A stretch of DNA of 60,000 nucleotides from Membranipora membranacea. Its lineage: Eukaryota; Bryozoa; Gymnolaemata; Cheilostomatida; Membraniporidae. The DNA lies in the NCBI GenBank assembly GCA_914767715.1, contig OU612066.1, positions 6,765,001 to 6,825,000 of the forward strand, in the 5' to 3' direction. This document shows, one piece after another, positions 1-12,351 of the stretch. Made by a program: the position numbers and the translations under genes. The notes below the pieces were generated by a model. It made no database searches. It saw only the letters and a list, made by a program, of their open reading frames with translations, and was not told where the DNA came from. The number at the start of each line of letters is the position of its first letter. Within the stretch, counting starts at the first letter, position 1.

Positions 1-1668
1 ATGGATGGATGGATGGATGGATGGATGGATGGATGGATGGATGGATGGATGGATGGATGGATGGATGGATGGATGGATGGATGGATGGATGGATGGATGG
101 ATGGATGGATGGATGGATGGATGGATGGATGGATGGATGGATGGATGGATGGATGGATGGATGGATGGATGGATGGATGGATGGATGGATGGATGGATGG
201 ATGGATGGATGGATGGATGGATGGATGGATGGATGGATGGATGGATGGATGGATGGATGGATGGATGGATGGATGGATGGATGGATGGATGGATGGATGG
301 ATGGATGGATGGATGGATGGATGGATGGATGGATGGATGGATGGATGGATGGATGGATGGATGGATGGATGGATGGATGGATGGATGGATGGATGGATGG
401 ATGGATGGATGGATGGATGGATGGATGGATGGATGGATGGATGGATGGATGGATGGATGGATGGATGGATGGATGGATGGATGGATGGATGGATGGATGG
501 ATGGATGGATGGATGGATGGATGGATGGATGGATGGATGGATGGATGGATGGATGGATGGATGGATGGATGGATGGATGGATGGATGGATGGATGGATGG
601 ATGGATGGATGGATGGATGGATGGATGGATGGATGGATGGATGGATGGATGGATGGATGGATGGATGGATGGATGGATGGATGGATGGATGGATGGATGG
701 ATGGATGGATGGATGGATGGATGGATGGATGGATGGATGGATGGATGGATGGATGGATGGATGGATGGATGGATGGATGGATGGATGGATGGATGGATGG
801 ATGGATGGATGGATGGATGGATGGATGGATGGATGGATGGATGGATGGATGGATGGATGGATGGATGGATGGATGGATGGATGGATGGATGGATGGATGG
901 ATGGATGGATGGATGGATGGATGGATGGATGGATGGATGGATGGATGGATGGATGGATGGATGGATGGATGGATGGATGGATGGATGGATGGATGGATGG
1001 ATGGATGGATGGATGGATGGATGGATGGATGGATGGATGGATGGATGGATGGATGGATGGATGGATGGATGGATGGATGGATGGATGGATGGATGGATGG
1101 ATGGATGGATGGATGGATGGATGGATGGATGGATGGATGGATGGATGGATGGATGGATGGATGGATGGATGGATGGATGGATGGATGGATGGATGGATGG
1201 ATGGATGGATGGATGGATGGATGGATGGATGGATGGATGGATGGATGGATGGATGGATGGATGGATGGATGGATGGATGGATGGATGGATGGATGGATGG
1301 ATGGATGGATGGATGGATGGATGGATGGATGGATGGATGGATGGATGGATGGATGGATGGATGGATGGATGGATGGATGGATGGATGGATGGATGGATGG
1401 ATGGATGGATGGATGGATGGATGGATGGATGGATGGATGGATGGATGGATGGATGGATGGATGGATGGATGGATGGATGGATGGATGGATGGATGGATGG
1501 ATGGATGGATGGATGGATGGATGGATGGATGGATGGATGGATGGATGGATGGATGGATGGATGGATGGATGGATGGATGGATGGATGGATGGATGGATGG
1601 ATGGATGGATGGATGGATGGATGGATGGATGGATGGATGGATGGATGGATGGATGGATGGATGGATGA
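1..1668. repeat. (ATGG)n tetranucleotide array
   Basis: About 417 uninterrupted ATGG units run from the window edge to about 1668, then unique sequence begins. The array has no stop in three forward frames because the 12-bp frame cycle encodes only M, D, G and W. These long reading frames are artefacts of the repeat, not genes. The array continues left of the window, so its true length is unknown. Confidence 0.98.
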
Positions 1669-2396
1669 TAAAAGAAGGTTTTGTACAAAACAACTCAATA
1701 GTATCTGCTTATGCAGACCATGGACCATGGACAATTTAAATGAACTGGGGTAAAAAAACTTTTCTCAAGGGTAATTTTAGGCCTCAAACAGCTCCAGTTG
1801 AGATTTATTTTTGGAGTATTTGATTACATTTTATCGATTGATTTTTATTGCGTTCAGTTTGGTTTACAGAAAAGTAAAAAAAATAACATTTCCAAGCATA
1901 AAAACTAAGATTGTCAAAATGTGTGGTGGAAAATAGTGTGGCACGTTTTCTGGTATGATATTTCTTTGGCCTATGAAGAGTGTTATTTTGAGAGGAAATC
2001 TTTATCCGGTATAGTTTACATTCAATGAAGATGAAAAAGGACAAGCTAATGGCAAGCTGACAATTCCAACAAGTAGTGATTTTGTGACCTCACACCAAAG
2101 TCTACAACCTGAAGAAGGTTGAGTGATGTATTTTCTGTTTTCAGTTATTTCTGGGCAAGTAATTCATGAATTTGATGCCCTCAGAATACTGGCATTGAAA
2201 AGAAGTATCAATCATCATGTTAGTTCTATTTTGTAAAATAAAACATTGGCATGAAAAAAAAGCTGTTGTAAGTTCAAACACGTCAACAAAAATGGTCAAC
2301 AATGAGCAGATGAAAGTCTGAGTTAGGAATTTGGTAAGCACTAGCAGAAAAGTAAAGTAACATTTAATCCAGAAAAATCTAATTTAAAACCAATAA
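1669..2396. other. Intergenic sequence, probable 3' region of the receptor gene
   Basis: AT-rich sequence with no supported coding region. Minus-strand AATAAA hexamers occur near 1804-1809 and 1843-1848, about 550 bases past the receptor stop. They could be its polyadenylation signals if its 3'UTR is long. Otherwise I see nothing here. Confidence 0.4.
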
Positions 2397-5300
2397 CTAT
2401 TTGTGGAACTTGGAAGGGTTGTAAAAAAATTTGCAAACTTTGTTTGATGTATCAGTCATAAAAAGATTTTGGTGGGTGTTCGGGATCACAATTGGCTTAG
2501 CCTTTACTAGGTCATCCTTTGTTGATAAATCATGTGATGGCTCTGAGTTATAGATATTGTCACTGGCATATTTTGGTAATACAGGACTTGATGGGGGCAT
2601 TGGAACGTCACAATAAGTGTATGATTGGTGATCATCTGAACTTGAGGTTTGAGATAAGTTATCACAGACTGGTTGTGATGCTTGTCTCGGCGGGGGAACT
2701 GGTGGTGAACCACCTCCATTTTGGTGGGCTTCAAAAGCATTTCCACAATGGTATACCGGAGATTCAGGCCTGGCGGAAGGCAGAGGGATGTCACAATAAG
2801 CGTATGATCGGTCCTCATCTGAACACGAGACTTGTGACAAGCTGTCGCTGGCACTACTCACTCCTGCTGAAGTTGAGGGAGAGTTAAGATTAGCTGGTAG
2901 TAAGGGTGGTAGCACTGGTCTGGACGGGGGAACAGGTGGTGCACCGTCTCTATTTTCGTGGGCATTAAAAGCACTTTCGCAATCGTACTCTGAAATTTCA
3001 TGGCTGAAGGAAGGCAGAGGGATGTCACAATATACATTTTCATGATCATCGCCTGAATTCGAGGCTTGAAACAAGTTATCACTGACACCAGCTGAAGTCG
3101 AGGGAAAGTCCAGATTAGCTGGTAGTGAGGGTAGAATCGCTGGTCTGGGAGGAGGTTCAGGTGGTAGATTAGCCATGGAGGCTTTGGTCGTGATATTGCA
3201 GTGGACTGGATCAAGGATGTCCTCATAGATATGCTCCGGGTCCGATTGTAGAGGGCAGTCTGTAGCTAATGGGGTAGGGAGAGATGGTAACGGTCTACCT
3301 TTAAATGGATTCTCAGATTTGATTTCTGCCTCAATAGAACGTCCATGATTCCCACTTCGGACATTGTTGTGAGCTTCTATGTCAAGCTTTTCAAATGTAT
3401 TGAGCTCAATTTCTAAAACAAAAAGAGATATCTATCAGCCTGTATCAGGATAGTCAATAGCAGAGATAAAATACTGGTAGTGAATTCCGCAGTGGTCAGT
3501 AATGCCACTAAGAGTCATTTGGACTACATTCAAACACTGAAACTGGTCAATAGAATGAAACTCTTACCATCAATCATGTTCCCCCATAAATGTGTTATTG
3601 CATTATAAAACATGCTAACAATTTATTGCCAACGCCACCAGTTAGAACTTGAGACAAAGCAGATCTCTTGCATTGGGATACCCTGAAATGAAACATACCC
3701 TCAAAGACTCCATCACGAGTTGAGCTTTGTTGCTGTGTCCTGAGAATGTAAGTCTTTCTTTTCTTCTTTTTATGAAGACCAAATACAATAGACACTATGC
3801 CAATCATAAGTAGTGCCAATACGGAGATACCTATCACCACTTGGTCCTCCCATTTCATACTTTCAATCTCAGGAGAGTCTTCCAATTCACTTTCCTTTTC
3901 AGTTCCCATAGCTGCATGAATTGAAATAAGCATTTTGAATTCACCGAACAAAATTGCGAATATAATAAGGAAGTTGTCTAAATAACTGAAATCTCCAATA
4001 TTGGTATTATTCATCGTTGCAGACAGTGTTGAACACTCTCAATCACTTCTCATCATCATAGTACTATAAGTTGTATGTATTATTTCTTATGACAGATGAT
4101 TAAAATCCAAAACTAATTTACTAAGTCAAATAAATTGGAAGGGTGGCAAAGGAAGGAGCCCAGTCACACTGTCACGGAACGATTTGGTTCACGAACTCAA
4201 CAAAAAGACATTATATATTTGTCTCACCTTTCAGTCGAAGGGAGATTAAGCGGTAATCCATATCCAGTGCATAGACAGATTCATCAGAGTTTGCGGCCTG
4301 TGCTAGTCGCTTAACTTTCAGCGGATGGAACTCCTGTTTAGGTTCATCAAAAGGCAGATAGTTGGCTCCCTTGCAGACTGGTGTGTTTTCTCCAGTGAGA
4401 ACATTCAATATTATCATTTCATTTGATTTTTGGGCTGTCTGACAGAGGAGAACTTCTTCATCAATGCTTACGGCATGAGTGATCACAATTTTGTTTATAG
4501 GTGTAGTTATTAGTGTTTGTTTTGTCTCAAAATCATAGCTGTAGAATGAGGAGATGTCTTCAAAAAATATGAACACTTTTGAAAAATTTTGATTGAACAC
4601 AAATGCGCTGATGGATTTTGTTGTGTCACCAATTCTGTAAGGTACAGGTGGCTCATTTGCTGTAAGGTTCAGCTTGTAAAGAGTTGAAGCGTTTGTGTAA
4701 TAAACGACACGTGATCCGTTATCGAAGGCTATCGCTCCAGTTGTCAGTGATAGAGGTTGAGCGCTTTGGTTTTCTCCCCGACCGACCAATGTGTTTATTG
4801 CTGTTTTCTCACCAGAGTTAGTTCTAATACTTATCGAATCTTGGTCTCTGATTAGAAAATCAGTGGTGTTAATCGGAACAAAGCCCAATATATTGGCTCC
4901 AGTTCTCATCAGAGATGTTGATTTCCCAATAGTTTTGTTGAGTGAATAAATTTGTTGATGAAAAGATGAATATAACAGATCTTTGTTATTTGTTGCAGGG
5001 GATAAGGTTTCATAGGGAGTGGATGAGTTGTATTTGTAACTTTCAGTGGAAGTAAACTCCACCTCCAAATTGTATCTGTAATAAAAAGTGGAGCACCATT
5101 TGCTCAAATCTGAATCATTTAACTTATAAAACTCTCGAAACATCGATTGACTTTGCTTGCAAGCATCAAAATAGAAACGAGCAACAAATTGATTGTAAGG
5201 ATTGTAAGAAGCAAACAAAATTTTGAAAGTTTCACTTTTTTTTTAAATCACGAGGCGATGGGAATGTCTTTTTTTCAAAGTCATTATTACTACCAGTAAC

Positions 5301-5668
5301 TCTACTAACTATTTTACCTCTGAGTTGATCTCTCTAGATTGGCTTCACAGAAATTGATTATCCAAATACACAGCAGCACTACCTGCAAAGATTGAAATTA
5401 ATAAAATGTAACCAAATTTCATTAATGCACATGTCACCAAACCAACGCATAGTTCCAGCAGACACCGTGACATACAGTGCTTCATCCCATCAACTAAAAC
5501 CCTGCACTATTGTCGATTCTTCTTCTTCTTTGAAAAGCCTCGAAACTATAAACGACTTATGATTTAAAGAAATCATGTAGTCACTACATTGTCGGCAATA
5601 GGAGCTAACAATCAACAGGTGAGAAACAACACCTCTATAAAACATCTTGTTATATGAAAGTAATCCAT
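2397..5668 (-). CDS. Single-pass membrane receptor with triplicated tyrosine/proline-rich tail
   Basis: Five exons join in frame: 5633-5668, 5318-5382, 4228-5234, 3699-3911 and 2397-3412, giving 778 aa. Residues 1-26 look like a signal peptide, with hydrophobic core VVLLCIWIINFC ending in EA. The ectodomain (about 27-393) has about nine N-glycosylation sequons and reads like irregular beta-propeller blades, but I cannot assign a family. A hydrophobic segment near 394-415 (VVIGISVLALLMIGIVSIVF) is followed by HKKKKRK, a stop-transfer signal, so the C-terminus is cytoplasmic. The tail holds YEDI, then three modules of about 80 aa, each with a PPxPPxR stretch and a YCDIPLP or YCDVPMP tyrosine motif. 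By known rules these could bind SH3 and SH2 partners; that role is inferred. The least certain part is the first exon, chosen because it gives a start and a signal peptide in phase. Confidence 0.75.
2500..3180 (-). repeat. Intragenic triplication in the receptor tail
   Basis: The last receptor exon contains three diverged copies of a segment of roughly 230-250 bp. Each encodes a proline-rich run (PPEPPPRP, PPVPPSRP, PPVPPPRQ), a Ser/Thr-rich linker with PSTSAGV in the first two copies, acidic serines, and a terminal Y-x-Y/N-x-YCD motif. Similarity is visible at DNA level, for example the recurring minus-strand codons for LPANL. This indicates tandem duplication within the exon. Confidence 0.75.
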
Positions 5669-6284
5669 GATGGGCTCAATCTTGCGAGGAAATCCGCTTA
5701 CATAAATTACTAACATTTTAATAACGAAAGATTAAAAGTCTGAGTACACTCGAAGATGGTGAAAGCAGCTGGTTGAGCACATCTTCACAGCATTTAGGGA
5801 ATGAAAATGAGCACCGTCACCAACATGTAATTCTTTTGGCCAAATTTTCAACCATAATTAACCCTATGGATGAAAACTTCTCGGTGAAGAATATGAAACA
5901 GAACTAGCCTAACTCCACATTCGATCCCATACAAATTTTCTGTTTGACATTTCATAGCCTTAGTTTTCAAATCTTATTGGAATAAACTTACCAATGCTGC
6001 AGTTGTAGTAAGCAGGGTAGCCATTCAAAAGGGTTTGTGGAAAAAACTATACACCAGAAGCTGTACAAATTGATCTGATTGGTTTGATGTTTTTTAAGCA
6101 ATAGATATAAATTAAGTATTGCGATCTCCAATAACTGTGATACCACAGAAAAGAATCATTTATATTTATAGTGATATGGTATAATCCCCTTTATTCACAT
6201 CAGTATATGTTTTTTGCAAAAAATCACTGCTCGCATAATTTCACAATATCTGAATTGATAGGAGGAGAAATGCTGGCTTGATTG
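5669..6284. other. Region between receptor and orphan secreted-protein genes
   Basis: This holds the probable promoter of the receptor gene and the 3'UTR of the upstream gene. A minus-strand AATAAA at 6190-6195 lies about 90 bases past the stop of the 213-aa protein. A short open segment at about 5991-6045 is flanked by AG and gtaagt, but its phase fits neither gene, so I do not call it an exon. Confidence 0.45.
6190..6195 (-). terminator. Polyadenylation signal AATAAA of the orphan secreted gene
   Basis: The plus strand reads TTTATT here, so the minus strand carries AATAAA about 90 bases past the TAG stop at 6285-6287. The distance is usual for animal 3'UTRs and supports ending the gene at exon 4. 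Confidence 0.55.
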
Positions 6285-8140
6285 CTAATGCCAAGAAAAA
6301 TTCCAATAGGGCTTTGCACAGTTACTCAGTGATGTCAGTCTCATTTTAGTGAAGCGTCTACTCTGAACAGGACATACTACACCTTTTCGGCCAGTCTCTA
6401 TAAAAAGATAAAAACACAGGCTTTAGAGTATGATAATGGTCTACTAGGTGCTTAGACCAGTAGGCTACTCAAACTTACCCACAGTTATTGTAAAATTTAG
6501 GCAGGTCTAAACCGCAACTTTTGCTGCGTTGTTGAACCGAGGTCTACCCCTATATCATCGTCATAACAGACATTACAAATGATGTCACACTCCTGACGTC
6601 TTTATTAAACTCAAATGAAAAGATCATTGGAAAAGTTTGAAAAAGTCTTACCGAAATGTTTAAATAGTGTAAAGTCAGTCACTCCCCGGTACCAGAATCT
6701 AGGACACGGACAGTAATTTCTTATTAGCTCAAAAACATTGTTATCACACATGGAAACAGTTTTTGGAGCTCGTTTCAGGATAGGCTACAATATAAGAATA
6801 AGGCAGTGTGTAAGTTTGTTCATCAATCACTGGTATTCCATACTCTGTTACACCATTAATTTATGTGAGATGATCTGAAGCTTCTGAGAGTGATGCGAAA
6901 TAAACTGAAGTGTTGTGGCACACTGATAGTAGTGCAAGAGGGAAGAGCCCTTCGGACCTCCCATCGATCCTGGACAAAGGCGGTGATCAAAGGTGAGAAT
7001 AAGTGCAGGGATACATTTTCAGCCAACGGTAATACTGGTACTGAGTCTTACCGTGCTTACAATAGATATTCCATCAGTGTCAACAGTCAGTTGTCCCCGA
7101 GATATCTCTGCTCCTGTTTCATGCATATCATAGAGGCGCAAAACATAGAACTGTCTGTTGGTTTGCCCAGCGATCTCATATATATGATATCTCATTCGAA
7201 ATCTCCACGGAGTATCTGCAATATAGATTACTATCTGCTATAAAACTGATACAGATATCTTGGAATTCAGTAACTAAATTGTGAGCAGGAAGAATCCGTT
7301 TGTATCATTAAATCTATTGCGTCAAACATATTTCATGACCAGAGAGACAGCTCCTTGATTCTGCTCTGATCAGTCAATGTAAAAATATCACATTAGAAAG
7401 GATTAGTTACTAATTTAAGTATTGCACGTCTACACCTGCAAAAAACATGGTATAAAATGGCTTTAACGCAAATAAAATTTCCTTACCTATATCATCCCAT
7501 GATCTTAGAGCGAATTTTTTCAATTCTTCATCAAACATGACTATATTGTATGTAGTTCTTTCTTGCATCATAGCGTCACCATAATACCGGGGTTCCTCTT
7601 CAGTCAAGTGTAGAGTTGAACACATCTCTTCTGAAGACATTACTGTTTTAAAGAAAAACAATGGTGATATAACATAGCTCAAATAGAACCAAATGGGAAG
7701 AAGTTTTATTTCAACCATTCTGGATAGCTTAAGGGTGAACCAGGTTGTGCTGACGGATGCATCTCAATCTCTATGTTAGTGGCACAAAATAAAATTCTAA
7801 TAAAGGGTAATAAATAAAACACTTTGGCTTTTCTTTAATGCAAAGCTGTAAATTTTTCGTTTGTTCAATTTCTAATGTGATAATAAAGGGTAATTTAAAG
7901 CTATTTAATAGCTCTTTTCTGGTGCACTGCTGCAAATTTTCCATTTGTATGATATATTATGTGACACACGGAGGAAGCAACAGTGTTCTACTATGGTTAG
8001 AAAGTAGGGTTCGAGTGGGATTTACACATCAGTGTAACAGGATGGTGCACTTTATCCTACAAAAAAGAAATGGTAATTACAATGCCTGTGATTACATATT
8101 ATTTATCATTGTGTTAAACAGATGATCATGTAAATCCTCA
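6230..8140 (+). repeat. Left arm of inverted duplication (orphan secreted gene)
   Basis: This segment matches the reverse complement of about 9595-12740, through the whole gene, its introns and about 400 bases of 5' flank. Matching landmarks include a run near 7799-7895 with two AATAAAGGGTAAT copies and the exon 2 block. Divergence is clear but moderate. The right arm is longer because it has gained insertions. Confidence 0.85.
6285..7718 (-). CDS. Orphan small secreted protein, 213 aa
   Basis: Four exons join in phase: 7487-7718, 7052-7215, 6652-6784 and 6285-6397, 642 nt with the stop. The N-terminus (MVEIKLLPIWFYLSYVISPL) is a strong hydrophobic signal sequence. The mature part has six cysteines: one shortly after the signal, one in SMCDN, a CPC pair before RFWYRG, one in VVCPV and one in SNCAK. 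This would suit three disulphides. I do not recognise a family. AATAAA follows at 6190-6195. The gene lies head to tail, upstream of the receptor gene on the same strand, and has an inverted, decayed copy at 10.7-12.7 kb. A secreted ligand or effector role is possible but is only inference. Confidence 0.7.
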
Positions 8141-9594
8141 CTTAAATCCATCCACAATACAGTGAACAGTTTCCGTTTAACCAATAGAAACTAATCAAAT
8201 CACCTGTTGCAAAAAAGTAGCATTACATTACGTGGTCTTATTGTTATCCCTTAGATTGGAGGTGAGCTAAACTCCATTGTTTATTGAAGATCTCTTATAA
8301 TCTCATGATCAACTTCAAGTATCATTGCTACTTATATCCTGCTGTAGCTAGCAAAAAACCGAACAATACCTTTTCTGCTTTCACGCTTACATTTGATAAA
8401 CCATACTATGTAACATCCTTGTGGTAAATATTATCTAGGATTTTGACAAAAACTTCTATAATGACATCTGCTCCTAAGGGGTAAAAATGACAGCTTTCTT
8501 TGTTTCAAATACCTGAACAACGTCATTTTTGTGGTGATAACAGTTAATCCCTGATAATTTATGACCAAAACACTGGTTGCTTAAAGTGGCAAGGAGTCAA
8601 GGATATAATCCCCAACTATTAGTCCCAATAATTGGCAGGCAATGTATAGACAGGTCTCAGTGATTCTAATAAATTTGGACAGGTTTTTATGGATAAACTG
8701 TTAAAGTTTTTGTTTTTTTTTATACATGCACAGCGCATTCGCAACAGTTGCTTACTGAAGTCTGTAAATCCATATGTTATCAACTTAGTTGATAGAACCA
8801 TAGAGTGGACAATGTGTACAAAAATAGCATCAGTTGTTGTCCTACACACTTAACTATTGCGAAATCCATGACACAGCGCAATCAGGTAGTGCGCAGCTAG
8901 TGCTTGTATCACTTTATCATTGAGAAAATTTGAAATTAGGCGGCATATTTAATTATTAATTATTATTAGAGCACTTTTAGCAATTTGAATCAAAAAATTC
9001 CACCATGTAGGACAGTTGCAGGTATTTTCACTAGCAATCAGGGGCAAATTTTTCAGTGTTTTCCCATTATAAAAAATAGCCAAAATCCCAATCGCAAACA
9101 TATCACTGCGATAATATTGCAATTACCAGGCTAGTTCTTTTAACTGTGTCCTGTCTCTCTAACGTATATGTAACCAAGGAGTTAGAGAGTCCTTGATGTA
9201 ACACACTTTATCTACTTTATCTGTACAGTACCAGCTACTAACAATGATCTTTTATTACATTGTGCACAAGTTGCCTGTGGAAAAGCAATAGGAGGTGAAA
9301 GATATTAACGATTGCCTCATTTGCAGTCACAGCTTACATAATTTTCAGATTCAGAGTTTTTTATACAAAGCGTAAGATTTGGAGTTTTGGTTTGGTATAT
9401 GAAAGTTTTCTGATTTTAGTTCGACTCAGATCAGCGCATAAATCACTGCAGGTCAAAAGTTATATCGCTGTCGGCCCTCATTGCTTATTAGATAGGAACT
9501 GTCCACTGTATTGTGATTTGTGAATGGGTTTAATAATATAAGCCCATAAACATATAAATACATGATAAATAATATTTATTTGTTTATGTGTAAG
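8141..9594. other. Spacer between the inverted arms
   Basis: AT-rich unique sequence of about 1.45 kb. Short open frames occur on both strands, but none has a start context, splice partners or recognisable product. I see no gene, RNA or mobile element here. Confidence 0.5.
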
Positions 9595-10150
9595 CCTCAG
9601 AGGATTAACATGATTATTTGTGAGACTGTAATTGCACAATGATTAAATACGTAATCACAGGAATAATTACAATTCTTTGTAGGCCCGTGTATACTATGCC
9701 ATCCAGTTATGTTGATGTAAAAATCCCACCTAGAAGGGCTTTGTTGTTTGCTCAAAATAATATATCTAACAGATGGAAAGTTTTCTGCACTGCACCAGAG
9801 AATGGCCATCAAATAGTTTTTTATTACCCTTTATGATAACATTAGAAATTGAACAAACTAAAAATTTACAGCTCTACATCAAAGAGAAGTCAAAGTATTT
9901 TATTTATTACCCTTTATTAGTATCGTTTTTTGTGGCACTAAAATAGAAACTGAGATGCATCTTTTGGCACAGCTTGGTCGACCCTTAAACTATCCAGAAT
10001 TTTTGGTTCTATCTGAGTCCGATAGTCCTAGGTAAACTTTTCTAAGTAATGCGACTGTGATTCATATCCTTAATTCATGTTGTTACCTGTTAATACAGAA
10101 TAAAGTATCGCTCATGAACCAAATGCAATTGTGGCGACTTAGGGTAGTAA

Positions 10151-10538
10151 AGCTGCGTTTACATTAGGCTGTCCCCGTCAGCTGGCCACCAACTCAAGAC
10201 TGAGCAGTCTTTAACCCCAAGTCTGAGCCAGAGTCTGAGACTGGCATGTGTTTACATAGCACCGGCTTAGCCAATGTCAGTCTCAGAGAAAATAAATGTG
10301 AGTGATAGAACAAAGGGCAGTATTGTGATTGCTAAATTAGGAATTTGTGTTAAGACGGGCAGTATTGAGACTGCAAAACGAGCACTGCTCGAATTGCCAG
10401 ACACCGTCTTAAAAGCCGGTCAGACAAGGTCAGTCAACCGTTTTTGTTATTCACACTACACAGTCTCAGCCTCCGTCTTAGTAATTTGTCGGTCAGGCTC
10501 AAGACTGGGCCAAAAGACGGCCTAATGTAAACGCAGCT
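10151..10538. mobile_element. MITE, PIF/Harbinger-like (TWA target site)
   Basis: A 388-bp element starts AGCTGCGTTTACATTAGGC and ends with its near-perfect inverse, GCCTAATGTAAACGCAGCT. Both sides carry TAA (10148-10150 and 10539-10541). A three-base TWA duplication is typical of the PIF/Harbinger superfamily. The inside has no transposase; the 83-aa open frame in it has no support. The inverted sister arm lacks the element, giving a natural empty site for comparison. Confidence 0.75.
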
Positions 10539-11529
10539 TAAGAGTTTCGGGTCTCAGACATCAGACACGTGGGCGTGTGTAGTAAATATAGTCGATATTT
10601 GTGTAAGAGCAATGGATCATTAAAATTAGTAATTCAAGCTGAGTTATATCATCATTGTTTTACGTTAAAATAGTTATGTCTTCAGAAGAGGCATGTCCAA
10701 CTCTACACTTGATTGAAGAGGAACCGAGTTATTTTGGTGATGTTTTGATGCAGAAACGAAAAAATATACTCTAAGAACATGGGATGACATAGGTAAGAAA
10801 AATTTATTTGAATTAAAGCCATTTTATACCATGTTTCTTGGGGGTGTAATTGTGCAATATTAAAAACAGTAACTATTCCTTTTTAAAGTGATATTGTTGT
10901 ATTGACTAAACACACACATTAACACTTCAGTGAGCAGAAACAATGGGCTGTCTCTCCGATCATGAAAAATATTTGACGCAATGGATTTAATGATACAGGC
11001 GAATTCTTCCTGCTCACAATTCAGTTACAGTTTCAAAGTTTTGCGTGAAACTCGACATGATTCCAAAGTTTGTAGGTCTCTCTCATTGCGATAAAGAAAC
11101 TGTTCTTATTTACTAAATTTCTCAAGTGCTCTGAGTTCCAAAATGTCTGTATCAGTTTTACAGCAGATCGTAGTCTATATTGCAGATACTCCGTGGAGAT
11201 TTCGAATGAGATATCATATATATGAGATCGCTGGGCAAACCGACAAACAGTTCTATGATTTGCGCCTCTATGATATGCATGAAACAGGAGCAGAGATATC
11301 TCGGGGACAACTGACTGTTGATATTGATGGAATATCTATTGTAAGCACGGTAAGACTCAGTACCAGTATTACCGTAGGCTGAAAATGTATCCCTGCACTT
11401 ATTCTCACCTTTGATCACCGCCTTTGTCCAGGATTGATGGGAGGTCCGAAGAGCTCGTCCCTCTTGCACTACTATCAGTGTGCCACAACACTTCAGTTTA
11501 TTTCACATCACTCCCAGAAGCTTCATCTC

Positions 11530-11985
11530 ATCTCACATAAATTAATGGTGTAACAGAGGATCGGAATACCAGTAATTAATGAACAAACATACACACTGCC
11601 TTATTCTTATATTGTAGCCTATCCTGAAACGAGCTCCAAAAACTGTTTCCATGTGTGATAACAACGTTTTTGAGCTAATAAGATTGTCCAGGTTTGACTG
11701 GAGGTCCGAAGGGTTCTTCCTGGGTTAAATTAATGGTGAAACAGAGGATCGGAATACCAGTAATTGATGAACAAACATACACACTGCCTTATTCTTATAT
11801 TGTAGCCTATCCTGAAACGAGCTCCAAAAACTGTTTCCATGTGTGATAACAACGTTTTTGAGCTAATAAGATTGTCCAGGTTTGACTGGAGGTCCGAAGG
11901 GTTCTTCCTGGGTTAAATTAATGGTGAAACAGAGGATCGGAATACCAGTAATTGATGAACAAACATACACGCTGCCTTAATTTTA
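11530..11985 (+). repeat. Tandem copies of an intron 2 to exon 3 block
   Basis: A unit of about 190 bp recurs: it starts in the TTAATGGTGAAACAGAGGAT region, spans the exon 3 acceptor (ttgtag then CCTATCC) and the first part of exon 3, then ends in a GTCCAGG..TGGAGGTCCGAAGG stretch resembling sequence near 11427-11455. Two truncated exon 3 starts precede the full-length one at about 11999. This looks like local tandem duplication inside the pseudogene. Confidence 0.75.
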
Positions 11986-12186
11986 TATTGTAGCCTATCC
12001 TGAAACCGGCTCTAAAACTGTTTCCATGTGTGATAACAACGTTTTTGAGATGAAAAGATATGGCTGTCTGTGTCTTACATTCTGGTACTGGAGAGTGACT
12101 GACTTTACACTATTTAAACATTTCGGTAAGACTTTTTCAAACTTTTCCAATGATCTATTCATTGAGTTCAATAAAGATGTCAGGAG

Positions 12187-12351
12187 AGGTAAGGGTAAGG
12201 ACTTGTGATCATATGATCCAGGATTGATTCCTGGCTCCGGCACAGCTGGAGAGCCTTTATCCTAGCCAGGTCTGTTCAGATCTGGGCCATAAATCCAACA
12301 GATCTACCGTCTAGTTGCACGCATTGTAAAAGCCAATCTCTACTTCATACA
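12187..12351 (+). mobile_element. SINE-like insertion in the pseudogene intron
   Basis: About 165 bp is present here and missing from the corresponding site in the left arm (near 6600). It contains GGATTGATTCCTGGC, close to a tRNA B box (GGTTCGATTCC). Its ends are not exactly placed because the flanks have diverged. I call it SINE-like from the B box and the empty sister site. Confidence 0.5.

Noticed and set aside
1-1753. Three overlapping forward frames of 555-582 aa (MDGW repeats)
   Set aside because: Translation of a pure ATGG array; every frame is open by periodicity.
5991-6045. Short splice-flanked segment between the receptor and the orphan gene
   Set aside because: Phase fits neither neighbour, and the upstream gene has its own stop and AATAAA.
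6285-7718. Resemblance of the orphan six-cysteine protein to cystine-knot cytokines
   Set aside because: Cysteine order does not match IL-17, TGF-beta or similar families that I could compare by eye.
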